From positions 105,602 through 169,601 of the forward strand of contig NZ_MAGP01000110.1 of NCBI RefSeq assembly GCF_002926165.1: 64,000 nt of DNA. The letters are read 5' to 3'. The notes under the pieces were generated by a model. It had not been told where the DNA came from, searched no databases, and saw nothing but the letters and a program-made list of their open reading frames with translations. Positions 53,363 to 61,609 of the stretch are shown here, in pieces. A program made the position numbers and the translations under genes. Each line of letters starts with the position of its first letter. The stretch's first letter is position 1. This stretch comes from Micromonospora chalcea (GTDB taxonomy: Bacteria; Actinomycetota; Actinomycetes; Mycobacteriales; Micromonosporaceae).

Positions 53363-54589
53363 GTGCGCCTGCTTCCCGAACCGGGCCCGTCCCGGACCCT
53401 CGCCCTCTCCACGCTCGTCAACACCGTCGGGCGGGGCACCTGGCTCACCGCCAGCGCGCTCTTCCTCACCCGCTCGGTCGGGCTCACGGTGGCCGCGGTC
53501 GGCGTGGCGCTCACCCTCACCGCGCTGGTCAGCCTGGTGGCGAGCACGCCGATGGGCTACCTGGCCGACCGCCTCGGCCCGCGCGGGCTCCAGATGGCCG
53601 CGCTGCTCGCCTCGGCCGGGTGCACCGCCGCGCTGGTAGCGGTGCGCTCGTTCCCCGGCTTCCTGGCCGTCGGCGTGCTGATGGCGCTCGCCGACGCGGG
53701 CACCCGGGGCGCCCGGGGCGCGCTGATCGCCGGCGCCGTCCCACCCGACCAGCGGGTCCGCACCCGCGCCTACCTGCGCGCGGTCACCAACGTCGGCATC
53801 TCGGTGGGCACCGTGCTGGCCGGGTTCGCGCTCGCCGCCGACACCCGCGGCGCGTACGTCACGCTGATCCTGCTCGACGCCGCGACCTACGTGCTGGCGG
53901 CGGCGGTGCTGCTGCGGCTCCCGCCGGTCCCGCCGGTGCCCGCCCCGGCGCACGGACCGCGGCTGATCGCGCTGCGGGACCGCCCGTTCCTCGCCTTCAC
54001 CGTGCTGGACGGGCTGATGTCCATGCACTTCTCGCTGATCAACATCGCCCTGCCGCTCTGGATCGCCGGGCACACCACCGCGCCCAACTGGCTGATCTCC
54101 GTCTGCCTGCTCGTCAACACGGTGGTGGTGATCCTGTTCCAGGTCCGCGCCTCGCGGGGCACCGAGGACCTGACCGGCGCGGGCCGGGCCGCCCGCCGGG
54201 CCGGCGTCCTGCTCGCCGGCGCCTGCGCGCTGTTCGCCGCCGGTGGCGGCGTACCGGTCGCGGTGGCGGTGCCGCTGCTGCTGGCCGGCGCGCTGGTGCA
54301 CGTCGTGGGGGAACTGTGGCACGCGGCGGCCGGCTGGGGCATCTCGTTCGGGCTGGCCCCGGCGCACGCGCACGGCCAGTATCAGGGAGCGTACGGGATG
54401 GGCATGCAGCTCGGCTCGATGGTCGCCCCGGTGGTGGTGACCACGCTCGCGATCGGCTGGGGCGTGCCCGGCTGGCTGGTGCTCGGCGGGGTGTTCCTGC
54501 TGCTCGGCGCACTCGTGCCGCCGGTGGTGCGGTGGGCCGCCCGGACCCGGCCGCCCGTGCCCGAACCGGCACCCGTGACGGTCGGCTGA
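53363..54589 (+). CDS. MFS transporter
   Basis: A 408-aa membrane protein with about 12 hydrophobic helices. Between helices 2 and 3 is the MFS loop GYLADRLGPRGLQMAALLAS (the G-x-L-a-D-r-x-G-r motif). Another typical segment is RAYLRAVTNVGISVGTVLAGFALA, where Arg lies at the start of helix 5. This subclass includes drug and metabolite exporters. No fused domain. GTG 53363 is leaderless-like. It is divergent from the PadR gene, so substrate export under PadR control, perhaps drug efflux, is inferred. Confidence 0.86.
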   Translation: MRLLPEPGPSRTLALSTLVNTVGRGTWLTASALFLTRSVGLTVAAVGVALTLTALVSLVASTPMGYLADRLGPRGLQMAALLASAGCTAALVAVRSFPGFLAVGVLMALADAGTRGARGALIAGAVPPDQRVRTRAYLRAVTNVGISVGTVLAGFALAADTRGAYVTLILLDAATYVLAAAVLLRLPPVPPVPAPAHGPRLIALRDRPFLAFTVLDGLMSMHFSLINIALPLWIAGHTTAPNWLISVCLLVNTVVVILFQVRASRGTEDLTGAGRAARRAGVLLAGACALFAAGGGVPVAVAVPLLLAGALVHVVGELWHAAAGWGISFGLAPAHAHGQYQGAYGMGMQLGSMVAPVVVTTLAIGWGVPGWLVLGGVFLLLGALVPPVVRWAARTRPPVPEPAPVTVG

Positions 54590-54665
54590 GCCGCCGCTCA
54601 CCGGAGCGGTCCGGGGTGCCCGGTCGGCCCGCGCGCCCCGGCGCGGATCTGGCAGGCTGGTAACC

Positions 54666-55505
54666 GTGCTCACGATGCCGGTACGCCAACTCGGGGAGTC
54701 GGAGCGCCGCGCGGTCGAGCGGCTGCTCGACCTCGACCCGTACGCCGGCGCGCAGGTCGCCGAGCGGGTGGCGGCGCGCGGGCTGGCCTGGTGGCGGGCC
54801 GAGGCGCGGATCCTCGGCTACGGCTCCCGCCGCAACCTGGAGTCGATCTGCTGGCTGGGTGGCAACCTGACGCCGGTGCTCGCGTCCGCGCCGGCGGTGA
54901 CCGCGTTCGCCGAGCAGTTGAGCGGGCAGGAGCGGCTCTGTTCCTCGATCGTGGGCCGCGCCGACGCCGTACTCGGGCTCTGGGACCGCCTCTCCGCGTA
55001 CTGGGGGCCGGCCCGGGACGTACGCCCGAACCAGCCCTTGCTGGCGACTGACGCGCTGCCCGCCGTGGCGCCCGACCCGGACGTGCGGCGGGTGCGCGGC
55101 AGTGAGGTCGACCGGCTGTTCCCGGCCGCGGTGGCGATGTACACCGAGGAGGTCGGGGTGTCGCCGCTGGCCGAGGACGGCGGGCGCGGCTACCGGCGCC
55201 GGGTGACCGAGCTGGTGCGCGCCGGCCGCGCCTACGCCCGTTTCGTCGACGGGCGGGTGGTCTTCAAGGCGGAGCTGGCGGTGGTGACCCGCCGGACCGC
55301 GCAGGTGCAGGGCGTCTGGGTGGCGCCCGAGTGGCGGGGCCGGGGCATCGCCACCGCCGCGATGGCCGCTGTGGTGCGCGACGCGCTGGACCGGGTCGCG
55401 CCCACCGTGAGCCTCTACGTGAACGACTTCAACCTGCCCGCCCGCCGGGTCTACGAGCGCTGCGGCTTCCGCCCGGTCGGCACGCTCGCCACAGTGCTGT
55501 TCTGA
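54666..55505 (+). CDS. DUF4081 plus GNAT acetyltransferase
   Basis: A 279-aa protein. The N-terminal DUF4081 domain (about 1-125) contains ERRAVERLLDLDPYAGAQVAERV, GYGSRRNLESICWLGGNLTPV and AVLGLWDRLSAYWGPARDVRPNQPLL. The C-terminal GNAT domain (about 135-279) has VQGVWVAPEWRGRGIATAAMAAVV with the acetyl-CoA loop, and LYVNDFNLPARRVYERCGFRPVG. In mycobacteria the orthologue (Rv2867c) directly follows ispG; here four genes intervene. CAGGCT lies seven bases before GTG 54666. The substrate is unknown. Confidence 0.88.
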   Translation: MLTMPVRQLGESERRAVERLLDLDPYAGAQVAERVAARGLAWWRAEARILGYGSRRNLESICWLGGNLTPVLASAPAVTAFAEQLSGQERLCSSIVGRADAVLGLWDRLSAYWGPARDVRPNQPLLATDALPAVAPDPDVRRVRGSEVDRLFPAAVAMYTEEVGVSPLAEDGGRGYRRRVTELVRAGRAYARFVDGRVVFKAELAVVTRRTAQVQGVWVAPEWRGRGIATAAMAAVVRDALDRVAPTVSLYVNDFNLPARRVYERCGFRPVGTLATVLF

Positions 55506-55564
55506 GGATCACGTCCCGCCGGAGGTCCCGAACCGGACACCCGGCGCTAGGCTGGGCATGTTTT

Positions 55565-55581
55565 TATACTGACTAGTCAGT
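55565..55581 (+). promoter_or_regulatory. -10 box overlapped by TetR-type palindrome
   Basis: TATACT (55565-55570) is a good -10 hexamer, and ACTGACTAGTCAGT (55568-55581) is a perfect 14-bp palindrome overlapping it, typical of TetR-family operators. It lies 18-34 bp before the ATP-binding gene at 55599. No TetR gene is present in the neighbourhood. Confidence 0.6.
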
Positions 55582-55598
55582 TCGGAATTCGGGGTCTG

Positions 55599-56258
55599 AT
55601 GAACATCGTCGAGACCAGCGGCCTGGGGCTGCGGACGCGCCGCGGCTGGGTCTACCGGGACGTCGACCTCACCGCCGCGAGCGGTGAGCTGGTCGCGGTC
55701 ACCGGCCCGCCCGGCAGCGGACGCACCTCGCTGCTGCTCACGCTGGCCGGGCGCTTCCCGCACAACCACGGCGAGCTGCGCCGCCGGGGCCCGGCCGCGC
55801 TCGGCCAGGTGGCCGGCGTGCACGAGCCCGACCCGACGCTCACCGTCGCCGAGCACATCACCGAACGGCTGCTGCTGCTCGGCCCGGTACCGCGCCGCCG
55901 TCGGCGCCTGGTGCCGGTGGCCGCGGTGCGGGCCCGCCGGGCCTACCGCCGCGACGCCTACGCCGCCGCCGTCGCCGGCCTCACCGACGCGCCACTCGAC
56001 CCCGACCGGTACGGCAGAGACCTCACCCCCGTCGAACGGCAGGTGCTCGGCCTGGTGCTGGCCAGCCTCGGCGGCCCCAGCCTGATCGTCGCCGACGACG
56101 TGGACGCCGGCGCCGACCGCCCCGAGCGGGAGTGGATGTGGGGCGCGCTGGAACGCCTCGCCGATCAGGGGTACGCGGTGGTCGCCAGCGCCCGCGCGGT
56201 CGAACCCGGCGTCGCCGCCACCGTGCACCGCATCGGCGACCCGGCAGTGCCCGCATGA
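55599..56258 (+). CDS. ABC-type ATP-binding protein of a YhgE cluster
   Basis: A 219-aa ATPase-like protein. Walker A is GPPGSGRTSLL (Arg replaces the invariant Lys). The expected LSGGQ signature is changed to LTPVERQVLGL, and Walker B is LIVADDVDAG with Asp in place of catalytic Glu. These changes suggest weak or absent ATP hydrolysis, although similar degenerate ATPases accompany YhgE/Pip proteins in actinobacteria. Its ATG is 18 bp from a TetR-type operator. The stop overlaps the YhgE gene (ATGA). Confidence 0.75.
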   Translation: MNIVETSGLGLRTRRGWVYRDVDLTAASGELVAVTGPPGSGRTSLLLTLAGRFPHNHGELRRRGPAALGQVAGVHEPDPTLTVAEHITERLLLLGPVPRRRRRLVPVAAVRARRAYRRDAYAAAVAGLTDAPLDPDRYGRDLTPVERQVLGLVLASLGGPSLIVADDVDAGADRPEREWMWGALERLADQGYAVVASARAVEPGVAATVHRIGDPAVPA

Positions 56259-56899
56259 GCGTCCTGCGACTTGCCCTGTTCGAGCTGCGCCGGATGACCC
56301 GGGGCCGGCTGCCGCGCGCCGCCCTGGCCGTGCTCACCATCGTCCCGCTGCTCTACGGCGCGCTCTACCTGTACGCGTTCTGGGATCCCTACGGGAAGAT
56401 GGACCGCATCCCGGTCGCCCTGGTCAACGCCGACCGCCCGGCCACCGCCGGCGACGGCAGCGAGGTGCACGCCGGGCGCGACCTCACCGAGAAGCTGCTC
56501 GACCGCAAGGTGTTCGGCTGGACCGTGACCGACCAGGCCGATGCCGCGAAGGGGCTGCGCGACGGGCGCTACCACCTGGTCTTCTCCATTCCGGAGGACT
56601 TCTCCGCCTCGCTCGCCGCCGCCCCGGAACCGGACCGTCCGGCCCGGCAGGGTGAGCTGAAGGTCGTCAACGACGACGCCACCAACTACCTCTCCGGCCT
56701 GCTCGCCCGGTCGGCGTTCAGCGAGATCCGGGCCGTGATCACCCCCGAGGCCACCGCCAGCAGGAGCAGCATCGGGCGCTGGTCCGACGGCGGGTCGGCG
56801 GTCGCCACCTGCGCCGACATGGGCCCGATGTCGTACAGCTCGTCGATCAGCATCTCCATCTGCCGATCGGTGGGCGAGCCGGCGGTGTCCAGCAGGTAG
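56255..56899 (+). pseudogene. truncated YhgE/Pip-type membrane protein
   Basis: The first about 160 residues are the normal YhgE/Pip N-terminus: LALFELRRMTRGRLPRAALAVLTIVPLLYGALYLYAFWDPYGKMDRIPVALVN-type segment (in pieces), then VFGWTVTDQADAAKGLRDGRYHLVFSIPEDFS and NDDATNYLSGLLARSAFSEIRA. Family members are usually several hundred residues longer, with five more helices near the end. After 56735 the frame reads the antisense of the FtsX gene and ends by chance at 56899. The export role is therefore lost or much altered. It is coupled to the ATP-binding gene upstream. Confidence 0.75.
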
Positions 56900-59055
56900 C
56901 CCAGCGGTACGGCGGACAGGCCGAGCGCGTCGGCGGCGGCGGGGGAGAGCACCAGCCGGTCGACGCTGAGACCGCCGCGCAGCACGTACGCGGGCAGGAG
57001 CCGCCCGGAGGGCGGGCCGCCGGAGTTGTAGTTGACCTCCACCCGCACCTGCCCGTCCACCACCCGCCGGGCGTCGGTGACCACCACGCCGCCGGTGGCG
57101 AGCGTCCGGCGCGCGGCGGCCAGCTCGTCGGCGGGCGCGCCGGTGAGCGCGGCCAGCGCGGCGCCGTCGTCCACGAGCGCCGGCAGGTAGACGTCGACCG
57201 GCTCCTGGAAGGGGCTCACGCAGCGCGGATCGCGCCGGGCCGCGTCGGGGACCGGGTCGGAGGAGGTGTACGGGCAGCGCTGCTCGGGCGGAACGAGCGC
57301 GTACGCGGCGCAGTCGTTCTTGTCGCGGACGGTGCCGGCGCATCCGGGGACCGCGACGGGCGTCACAGTGGCGTCGGGCAGTACCGTGCGGGCCCGGGTG
57401 GCGACGACGTCGGCCGACGGCGGGTCCGCCGGGATGTCGCCGGAGTGGGTGAGCAGCACGTTGCCCGGCGGCAGACCGGGTTGCCAGAGCTCTCGCGACC
57501 GGGTCTCGTCGCTGGCCACGTAGACGCCGATCGCGACGCTTCCGGCGACGGCGGCCATCACCGCCGAGATGGCCGGCGCGGCCGACGACCGGTTGCGGCT
57601 GGCGTCGCGCAACGCGAGCCGGGGGGTGAGCGGCAGCAGCCGGCCGGCCCGGCCCAGCACACCGACGAGCGTCGGGGTGCAGAACACCAGACCCAGCTCG
57701 CCCAGGGCGACCCCGGCAAGCACACCGGTCTGCGAGGTGCGGCCGGCGGCGAACGCGGCGAGAGCGGTCCCGGCGACGGTGAGCGCCAGCCCGATCAGCA
57801 GCCAGCGGCGGCGCGGCCGGGACCCGTCGCGCCGGCCGGCCAGGCCGGTCGCCACGTCCTGCCGGGCCGCCGTCCAGGCCGGGGCCATCGCCGCCAGCAC
57901 CCCGGCCAGCACCGCCGTCGCGGCGATCGCCACCAGCGCGGACGGGAAGATCCGGTACGCGCCGAGGCGCTCGCCGAGCAGGTACTGCTCGACGATCGGC
58001 CGGCCGGCGAACGCGGCGCCGATGCCGAGCAGCAGGCCGAGGGCGGCCCCGCCGGCCCCGAGCACCACCCCGTCGGCGAGCACGATCCGGCGCAGGTGGG
58101 CGGCGTCGCCACCGGCCACCGCGACGAGCGCGAGGTCCCGCCGCCGGCGGCGGACGCTCACCGCGAAGGCCGGGCCGACCAGCAGCACCACCTCCAGCAG
58201 GCCCAGCCCGCCGACCACCCCGACGACGCCGGCCTCGTCGGCGTCCGGTACGCGCATGCCGCGGGAGAACTCGTCCCGTCCGGGCAGCCGGTCGCGGGCG
58301 ACGACCTGGACGCCCTGCGCGTTCAGCCGGTCGACCAGCCCCGGATCCAGCGGGCCGGGCAGGTCCACCAGCCAGGTGTCGCTGCCGGCCGTGCCCTCCG
58401 GGGTCACCCCGGGCAGCGTGATCACGTCCCGGAGGTTGTCCGGGTACTCCACCACCCCGACCACCCGGTAGGTGGTGCCGTCGATGGTGCGTACCGGGTC
58501 GCCGATGCGGGTCTCCAGCCGGCGCAGCGCCGTCGGGCTGACCGCGATCTCGTCGGGGCGTACCGGCGGCCGGCCGTCGCGGACCCGGGCCAGCGGCCGG
58601 GTGAGCGGGTCGGTCAGGTCCACCGCGCGCGCCTCGATCGACTCGACGTGCCGGCCGATCCGCGTCGAGAACGTCATCCACCAGCGCGTGCGGGCCACCC
58701 GGCTGCCCTCGGGCAGCAGCGCGCGCACCTCCTCGGCGGTCGCCGGACGGGTCCGGTCGACCCATTCGCCCTGGACCGGCCAGGCCGACTCGCCCCAGGC
58801 GTCCTGTGTCACCGCCGTCAGGCTGTCCCAGCGCAGCGCCACGTCGGCGCCGCCGAGCTGGCGCTCGATCCGTTCGGCGCGGTTCAGATCCGCCATGTCG
58901 TAGCTGACCGCGGCGAAGCTGAGGCCGAGCACCGGCAGCGCGATCATCACCAGCACCAGCAGCGTGCGCCGCCGGGACCGCCGGGCCTCCCGGCGGGCGA
59001 TCCGCAGCGCGGTCCGCCACGATCCGCGTACGGCGGCGAGGCGGCCGCCGGTCAC
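56686..59055 (-). CDS. FtsX-like ABC permease, C-terminally truncated
   Basis: A 789-aa membrane protein of the MacB/FtsX type with two permease halves. TM1 (TLLVLVMIALPVLGLSFAAV) is followed by a large extracellular MacB_PCD region, then an FtsX domain with about three helices (GLGLLEVVLLVGPAFAVSV, LRRIVLADGVVLGAGGAALGLLLG, ALVAIAATAVLAGVLAAM). A second TM/MacB pair follows (GVLGRAGRLLPLTPRLALRDASRNR). The last FtsX domain stops after its first few residues (LLLLAVASGVIT); the final 16 residues are antisense YhgE sequence. It should have about 100 more residues with three helices. Its start overlaps the ATPase stop (GTGA). Probably inactive as a full transporter. Confidence 0.8.
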   Translation of the reverse strand: MTGGRLAAVRGSWRTALRIARREARRSRRRTLLVLVMIALPVLGLSFAAVSYDMADLNRAERIERQLGGADVALRWDSLTAVTQDAWGESAWPVQGEWVDRTRPATAEEVRALLPEGSRVARTRWWMTFSTRIGRHVESIEARAVDLTDPLTRPLARVRDGRPPVRPDEIAVSPTALRRLETRIGDPVRTIDGTTYRVVGVVEYPDNLRDVITLPGVTPEGTAGSDTWLVDLPGPLDPGLVDRLNAQGVQVVARDRLPGRDEFSRGMRVPDADEAGVVGVVGGLGLLEVVLLVGPAFAVSVRRRRRDLALVAVAGGDAAHLRRIVLADGVVLGAGGAALGLLLGIGAAFAGRPIVEQYLLGERLGAYRIFPSALVAIAATAVLAGVLAAMAPAWTAARQDVATGLAGRRDGSRPRRRWLLIGLALTVAGTALAAFAAGRTSQTGVLAGVALGELGLVFCTPTLVGVLGRAGRLLPLTPRLALRDASRNRSSAAPAISAVMAAVAGSVAIGVYVASDETRSRELWQPGLPPGNVLLTHSGDIPADPPSADVVATRARTVLPDATVTPVAVPGCAGTVRDKNDCAAYALVPPEQRCPYTSSDPVPDAARRDPRCVSPFQEPVDVYLPALVDDGAALAALTGAPADELAAARRTLATGGVVVTDARRVVDGQVRVEVNYNSGGPPSGRLLPAYVLRGGLSVDRLVLSPAAADALGLSAVPLGYLLDTAGSPTDRQMEMLIDELYDIGPMSAQVATADPPSDQRPMLLLLAVASGVITARISLNADRASRPER

Positions 59056-59783
59056 CGGAGGCTGCCGCTGAGCAGGTGGTCGACGCCGATCAGCGGGGCG
59101 GTCGAGTCGACCATCACCCCGTCGCGCAGGAAGACCACCCGGTCCGCCCAGCCGGCGTGCCGGGCCTCGTGGGTGACCAGCACCCCGGCCGCCCCGGCGT
59201 CGACCCGGCGGCGCAGCAGGTGCAGCACCGCCTCACCGGTCTGCGAGTCCAGCGCGCCGGTCGGCTCGTCGGCGAGGACCAGGCGGCGTTCGCCGACGAG
59301 GGCCCGGGCGATCGCGACCCGCTGCTGCTGTCCGCCGGACATCTGGTCCGGGAAGCGGTCGGCCAGGTCCTCCAGGTCGACCTCGCGCAGCGCGTCGAGG
59401 GCCGACTGGCGGGCCGCCCGTACGCCGGCGCCGTCCAGTTCCAGGGGGAGCGCCACGTTCTCCACGGCGGTCAGGCTGCCGAGCAGGTTCAGATCCTGGA
59501 AGACGTACCCGATCCGGCGGCGGCGCAGCCGGGCCAGCTCCCGGGCGGACAGCCCGACCAGCGCCTCGCCCTCGACCACCACCTCGCCGCTGGTCGGCCG
59601 GTCCAGGCCGCCGGCGAGCGCCAGCAGCGTGGACTTGCCGGACCCGGAGGGGCCCATCACCGCCACCAGTTCCCCGGCCCGCACGGTCAGGCTCACGCCG
59701 CGCAGCGCGTGCACGGCGGCCTCACCGGTGCCGTGGGTACGGCGTACGTCCCGCAGTTCCAGCACCCCGTCGATGGGGTCCAT
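59052..59783 (-). CDS. MacB-type ABC transporter ATP-binding protein
   Basis: A 243-aa ATPase partner of the FtsX-like permease. Walker A is VMGPSGSGKSTLL, Q-loop VFQDLNLL, signature MSGGQQQRVAIARALV, Walker B LVLADEPTGALD and the H-switch LVTHEARHA: all intact. The Leu-rich LGSLTAVENVALPLEL is typical of the MacB/LolD group, which works on envelope substrates by mechanotransmission rather than by classical import or export. Encoded 20 bp after the PadR gene, coupled to ftsX-like by overlap. No substrate is evident. Confidence 0.92.
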   Translation of the reverse strand: MDPIDGVLELRDVRRTHGTGEAAVHALRGVSLTVRAGELVAVMGPSGSGKSTLLALAGGLDRPTSGEVVVEGEALVGLSARELARLRRRRIGYVFQDLNLLGSLTAVENVALPLELDGAGVRAARQSALDALREVDLEDLADRFPDQMSGGQQQRVAIARALVGERRLVLADEPTGALDSQTGEAVLHLLRRRVDAGAAGVLVTHEARHAGWADRVVFLRDGVMVDSTAPLIGVDHLLSGSLR

Positions 59784-59802
59784 CAGCGCCTCCCGTGCCG
59801 GG

Positions 59803-60384
59803 TCACCGGCGGGCTTCGTCGCCGGCCCGGTCCACCGCCTCGGGGTGGTCGACCGCCCGGATCGGCGCCGGGCGGTGCCGGACCAGGCTGGTCTCGCAGT
59901 GGTCGAGCCACCGCACCTCGGCCTCGGTCTGGAAGATCATCGCGTCCAGCACCAGCCGCCAGGGTAGATCCTCCGGCTTGTCGCTCGTGTACTTCAACCG
60001 GGTGAACTCCTGGAGCGCGCGCATGGTGGCGGTGCGCTGGGTCTGCACCACCGCGCGCACGTCGACGCCCGGCGTGGTCAACGCCAGCGCCAGCTTGATC
60101 GACAACTCGTCGCGGGGACGGTCGGCGCGGCTGATCGGGGTGGCGAACCACATCGCCAGGTCCGCCCGTCCGGCGTCGGTGATCTCGTACGGCCGCTGCC
60201 CGCTCTCGTTCTCCGGCAGCGGGCGCACCAGTCCGTCGCGTTCCAGCCGGGCCAGCGTGGTGTAGACCTGCCCGATGTTCAGCGGCCAGGTCGACCCGGT
60301 GGACTCCTCGAACGCGGCACGGAGCTGATAGCCGTACATCTGGCCGCGTTCGAGCAGGGCGAGCAGGCCGTGACGGATGGACAT
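59803..60384 (-). CDS. PadR-family regulator of the ABC/FtsX operon
   Basis: A 193-aa PadR regulator: MSIRHGLLALLERGQMYGYQLRAAFEESTGSTWPLNIGQVYTTLARLERDGLV is the winged helix. EITDAGRADLAMWF is the wing, and a longer C-terminal helical domain follows (PadR-C type, about 95-190), with LKYTSDKPEDLPWRLVLDAMIFQTEAEVRWLD. It is first in the PadR-ATPase-permease operon, with a palindrome immediately upstream, so autoregulation is likely. ATG 60384 is preferred; a longer in-frame start would overlap the operator. Confidence 0.9.
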   Translation of the reverse strand: MSIRHGLLALLERGQMYGYQLRAAFEESTGSTWPLNIGQVYTTLARLERDGLVRPLPENESGQRPYEITDAGRADLAMWFATPISRADRPRDELSIKLALALTTPGVDVRAVVQTQRTATMRALQEFTRLKYTSDKPEDLPWRLVLDAMIFQTEAEVRWLDHCETSLVRHRPAPIRAVDHPEAVDRAGDEARR

Positions 60385-60392
60385 GACCGCGA

Positions 60393-60410
60393 GTATGCAT
60401 ACCTGGTATG
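60393..60410. promoter_or_regulatory. palindromic operator GTATGCATAC at the second PadR gene
   Basis: GTATGCATAC (60393-60402) is a perfect palindrome starting nine bases upstream of the PadR start, with a second half-site GTATGC at 60406-60411. The shared core ATGCAT equals that in the operator of the other PadR gene (53272-53277, 53294-53299). Overlapping the translation start, it would give efficient autorepression. Confidence 0.65.
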
Positions 60411-60453
60411 CGCAGCGCAACCGGGAAGCTTCGCCGGGTGACCGGCGTCGCGC

Positions 60454-60900
60454 TCAGGCGGGGCGGCCCGGGAACGGAACGGTGACCGGTGTCACGCCCG
60501 CCGTACGCCGCCAGCGGGTGGCCCGCAGCGCGCAGTCGGTGAGCGCGGCGAGCGCCGTGTTCCGCTCCACGCCGCTGGTGTGCGCGAGCGCGGCCCGCCA
60601 GTGCCCGGCGGTCCGCTCCTCGATCTCCACCGCCAGCCGCAGCGCTCCCGCCCGGTCGGTGACCGGATAGGGCAGCGCGTACCCGGCCCGGTCCGCGGGT
60701 ACCTGCCCGGAGCCCTCGGCGAGCTGCAGGAGCAGCGCGTCGCGGCGGGACCGGTGCGCCGCCTCGGCGGCCCGGGCCGCCGTCCGCGCCGCGCCGGTGA
60801 GGTGCACGCCGATCACCCCGTACGCCCAGATCGCCGCGTACTCGGCGGCGAGCGCGTCGGCGAGGGCCTGTGCCGGGCTCGGGCTCTTTGTCGGGTTCAT
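60454..60900 (-). CDS. ferritin-like DUF4439 protein
   Basis: A 148-aa soluble all-helical protein: LADALAAEYAAIWAYGVIGVHL, then AHRSRRDALLLQLAEGSG and LRLAVEIEERTAGHWRAALAHTSGVERNTALAAL. The helix pattern with Glu at EYAA and EIEERTAGHW resembles the DUF4439 ferritin-like family found next to rimP in actinobacteria. Metal binding is not certain. Its ATG overlaps the stop of the lipoprotein gene (4 bp), and the two probably act together. Reads away from rimP. Confidence 0.75.
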   Translation of the reverse strand: MNPTKSPSPAQALADALAAEYAAIWAYGVIGVHLTGAARTAARAAEAAHRSRRDALLLQLAEGSGQVPADRAGYALPYPVTDRAGALRLAVEIEERTAGHWRAALAHTSGVERNTALAALTDCALRATRWRRTAGVTPVTVPFPGRPA

Positions 60901-61403
60901 TTGAGCGCCTCCACGTGGGTCGCCCGCGCGGCGGCGATCGAGCCGAGCAGCGCGGCCCGCTCGGCCGGCGCCTCGGCGCAGGCCTTCGCCGCGTTGGTCC
61001 GGCCCTCCTGTTCGGCCTGACGCAGCTCGGTGAGCACGGCGTCGGGCGCGGGCGCGCTCGCCGAGCCGGCGGCCGCCGGCGTGCCGGAGGGAGCCGGCCG
61101 GCCGATGACCCGGCGTAGCTCCTCGGCGTGCGCCTTGTGCGCGTCGGCGATCGGGGTGAGCCGTCCGGCGAGCGCCGGGGCGGCGGTGGCGGCGGCCCGG
61201 TAGCGGGCCTCCAGCGCCAGCGCCTCGGCGGCCAGCGGCTCCAGCGCATCAGGCGCCGGTGGCTCCTGGTCGCGGTCGAAAAGATCACAACCGGTCAGCG
61301 GCGCGGCCGCGCCGCCGAGCGCCACGAGCCCTCCGGCGCGCAGCAGCCAGCGCCGGGAATGCCCCGCTCTGACCTGGTCGGATGGTGTTCTGCCGGTCCC
61401 CAC
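60897..61403 (-). CDS. lipoprotein with ferritin-like helices
   Basis: A 168-aa protein. The signal has twin arginines and a lipobox: [28 protein letters not shown], with Cys39 the likely lipidation site. After a Pro-rich linker come helices ([39 protein letters not shown] and the last [21 protein letters not shown]) resembling the neighbouring ferritin-like protein. Export by Tat would suggest it folds with a cofactor. GTG 61403 is chosen. The pair sits directly divergent to rimP; mycobacteria have similar small genes at this place. Confidence 0.72.
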   Translation of the reverse strand: MGTGRTPSDQVRAGHSRRWLLRAGGLVALGGAAAPLTGCDLFDRDQEPPAPDALEPLAAEALALEARYRAAATAAPALAGRLTPIADAHKAHAEELRRVIGRPAPSGTPAAAGSASAPAPDAVLTELRQAEQEGRTNAAKACAEAPAERAALLGSIAAARATHVEALK

Positions 61404-61609
61404 CTGACAGAGTCAACACCATTCGCGCCGCCTCGTGGGTCAGGGTCTCGGTGCGCCGCCGGGTCCGTCCGCGGCCGTTAGCGTTACGCTCTGCGCAACC
61501 ACCGGGCGCGGACGCCCCGGTGGCGTGCCGGTATGGCGAGCCGACCGCTCGCACCGGCCCGGGACAACACGGCCCGTGGGTCGTGGCAACAGCAGGAGAG
61601 GTGCGCGGA

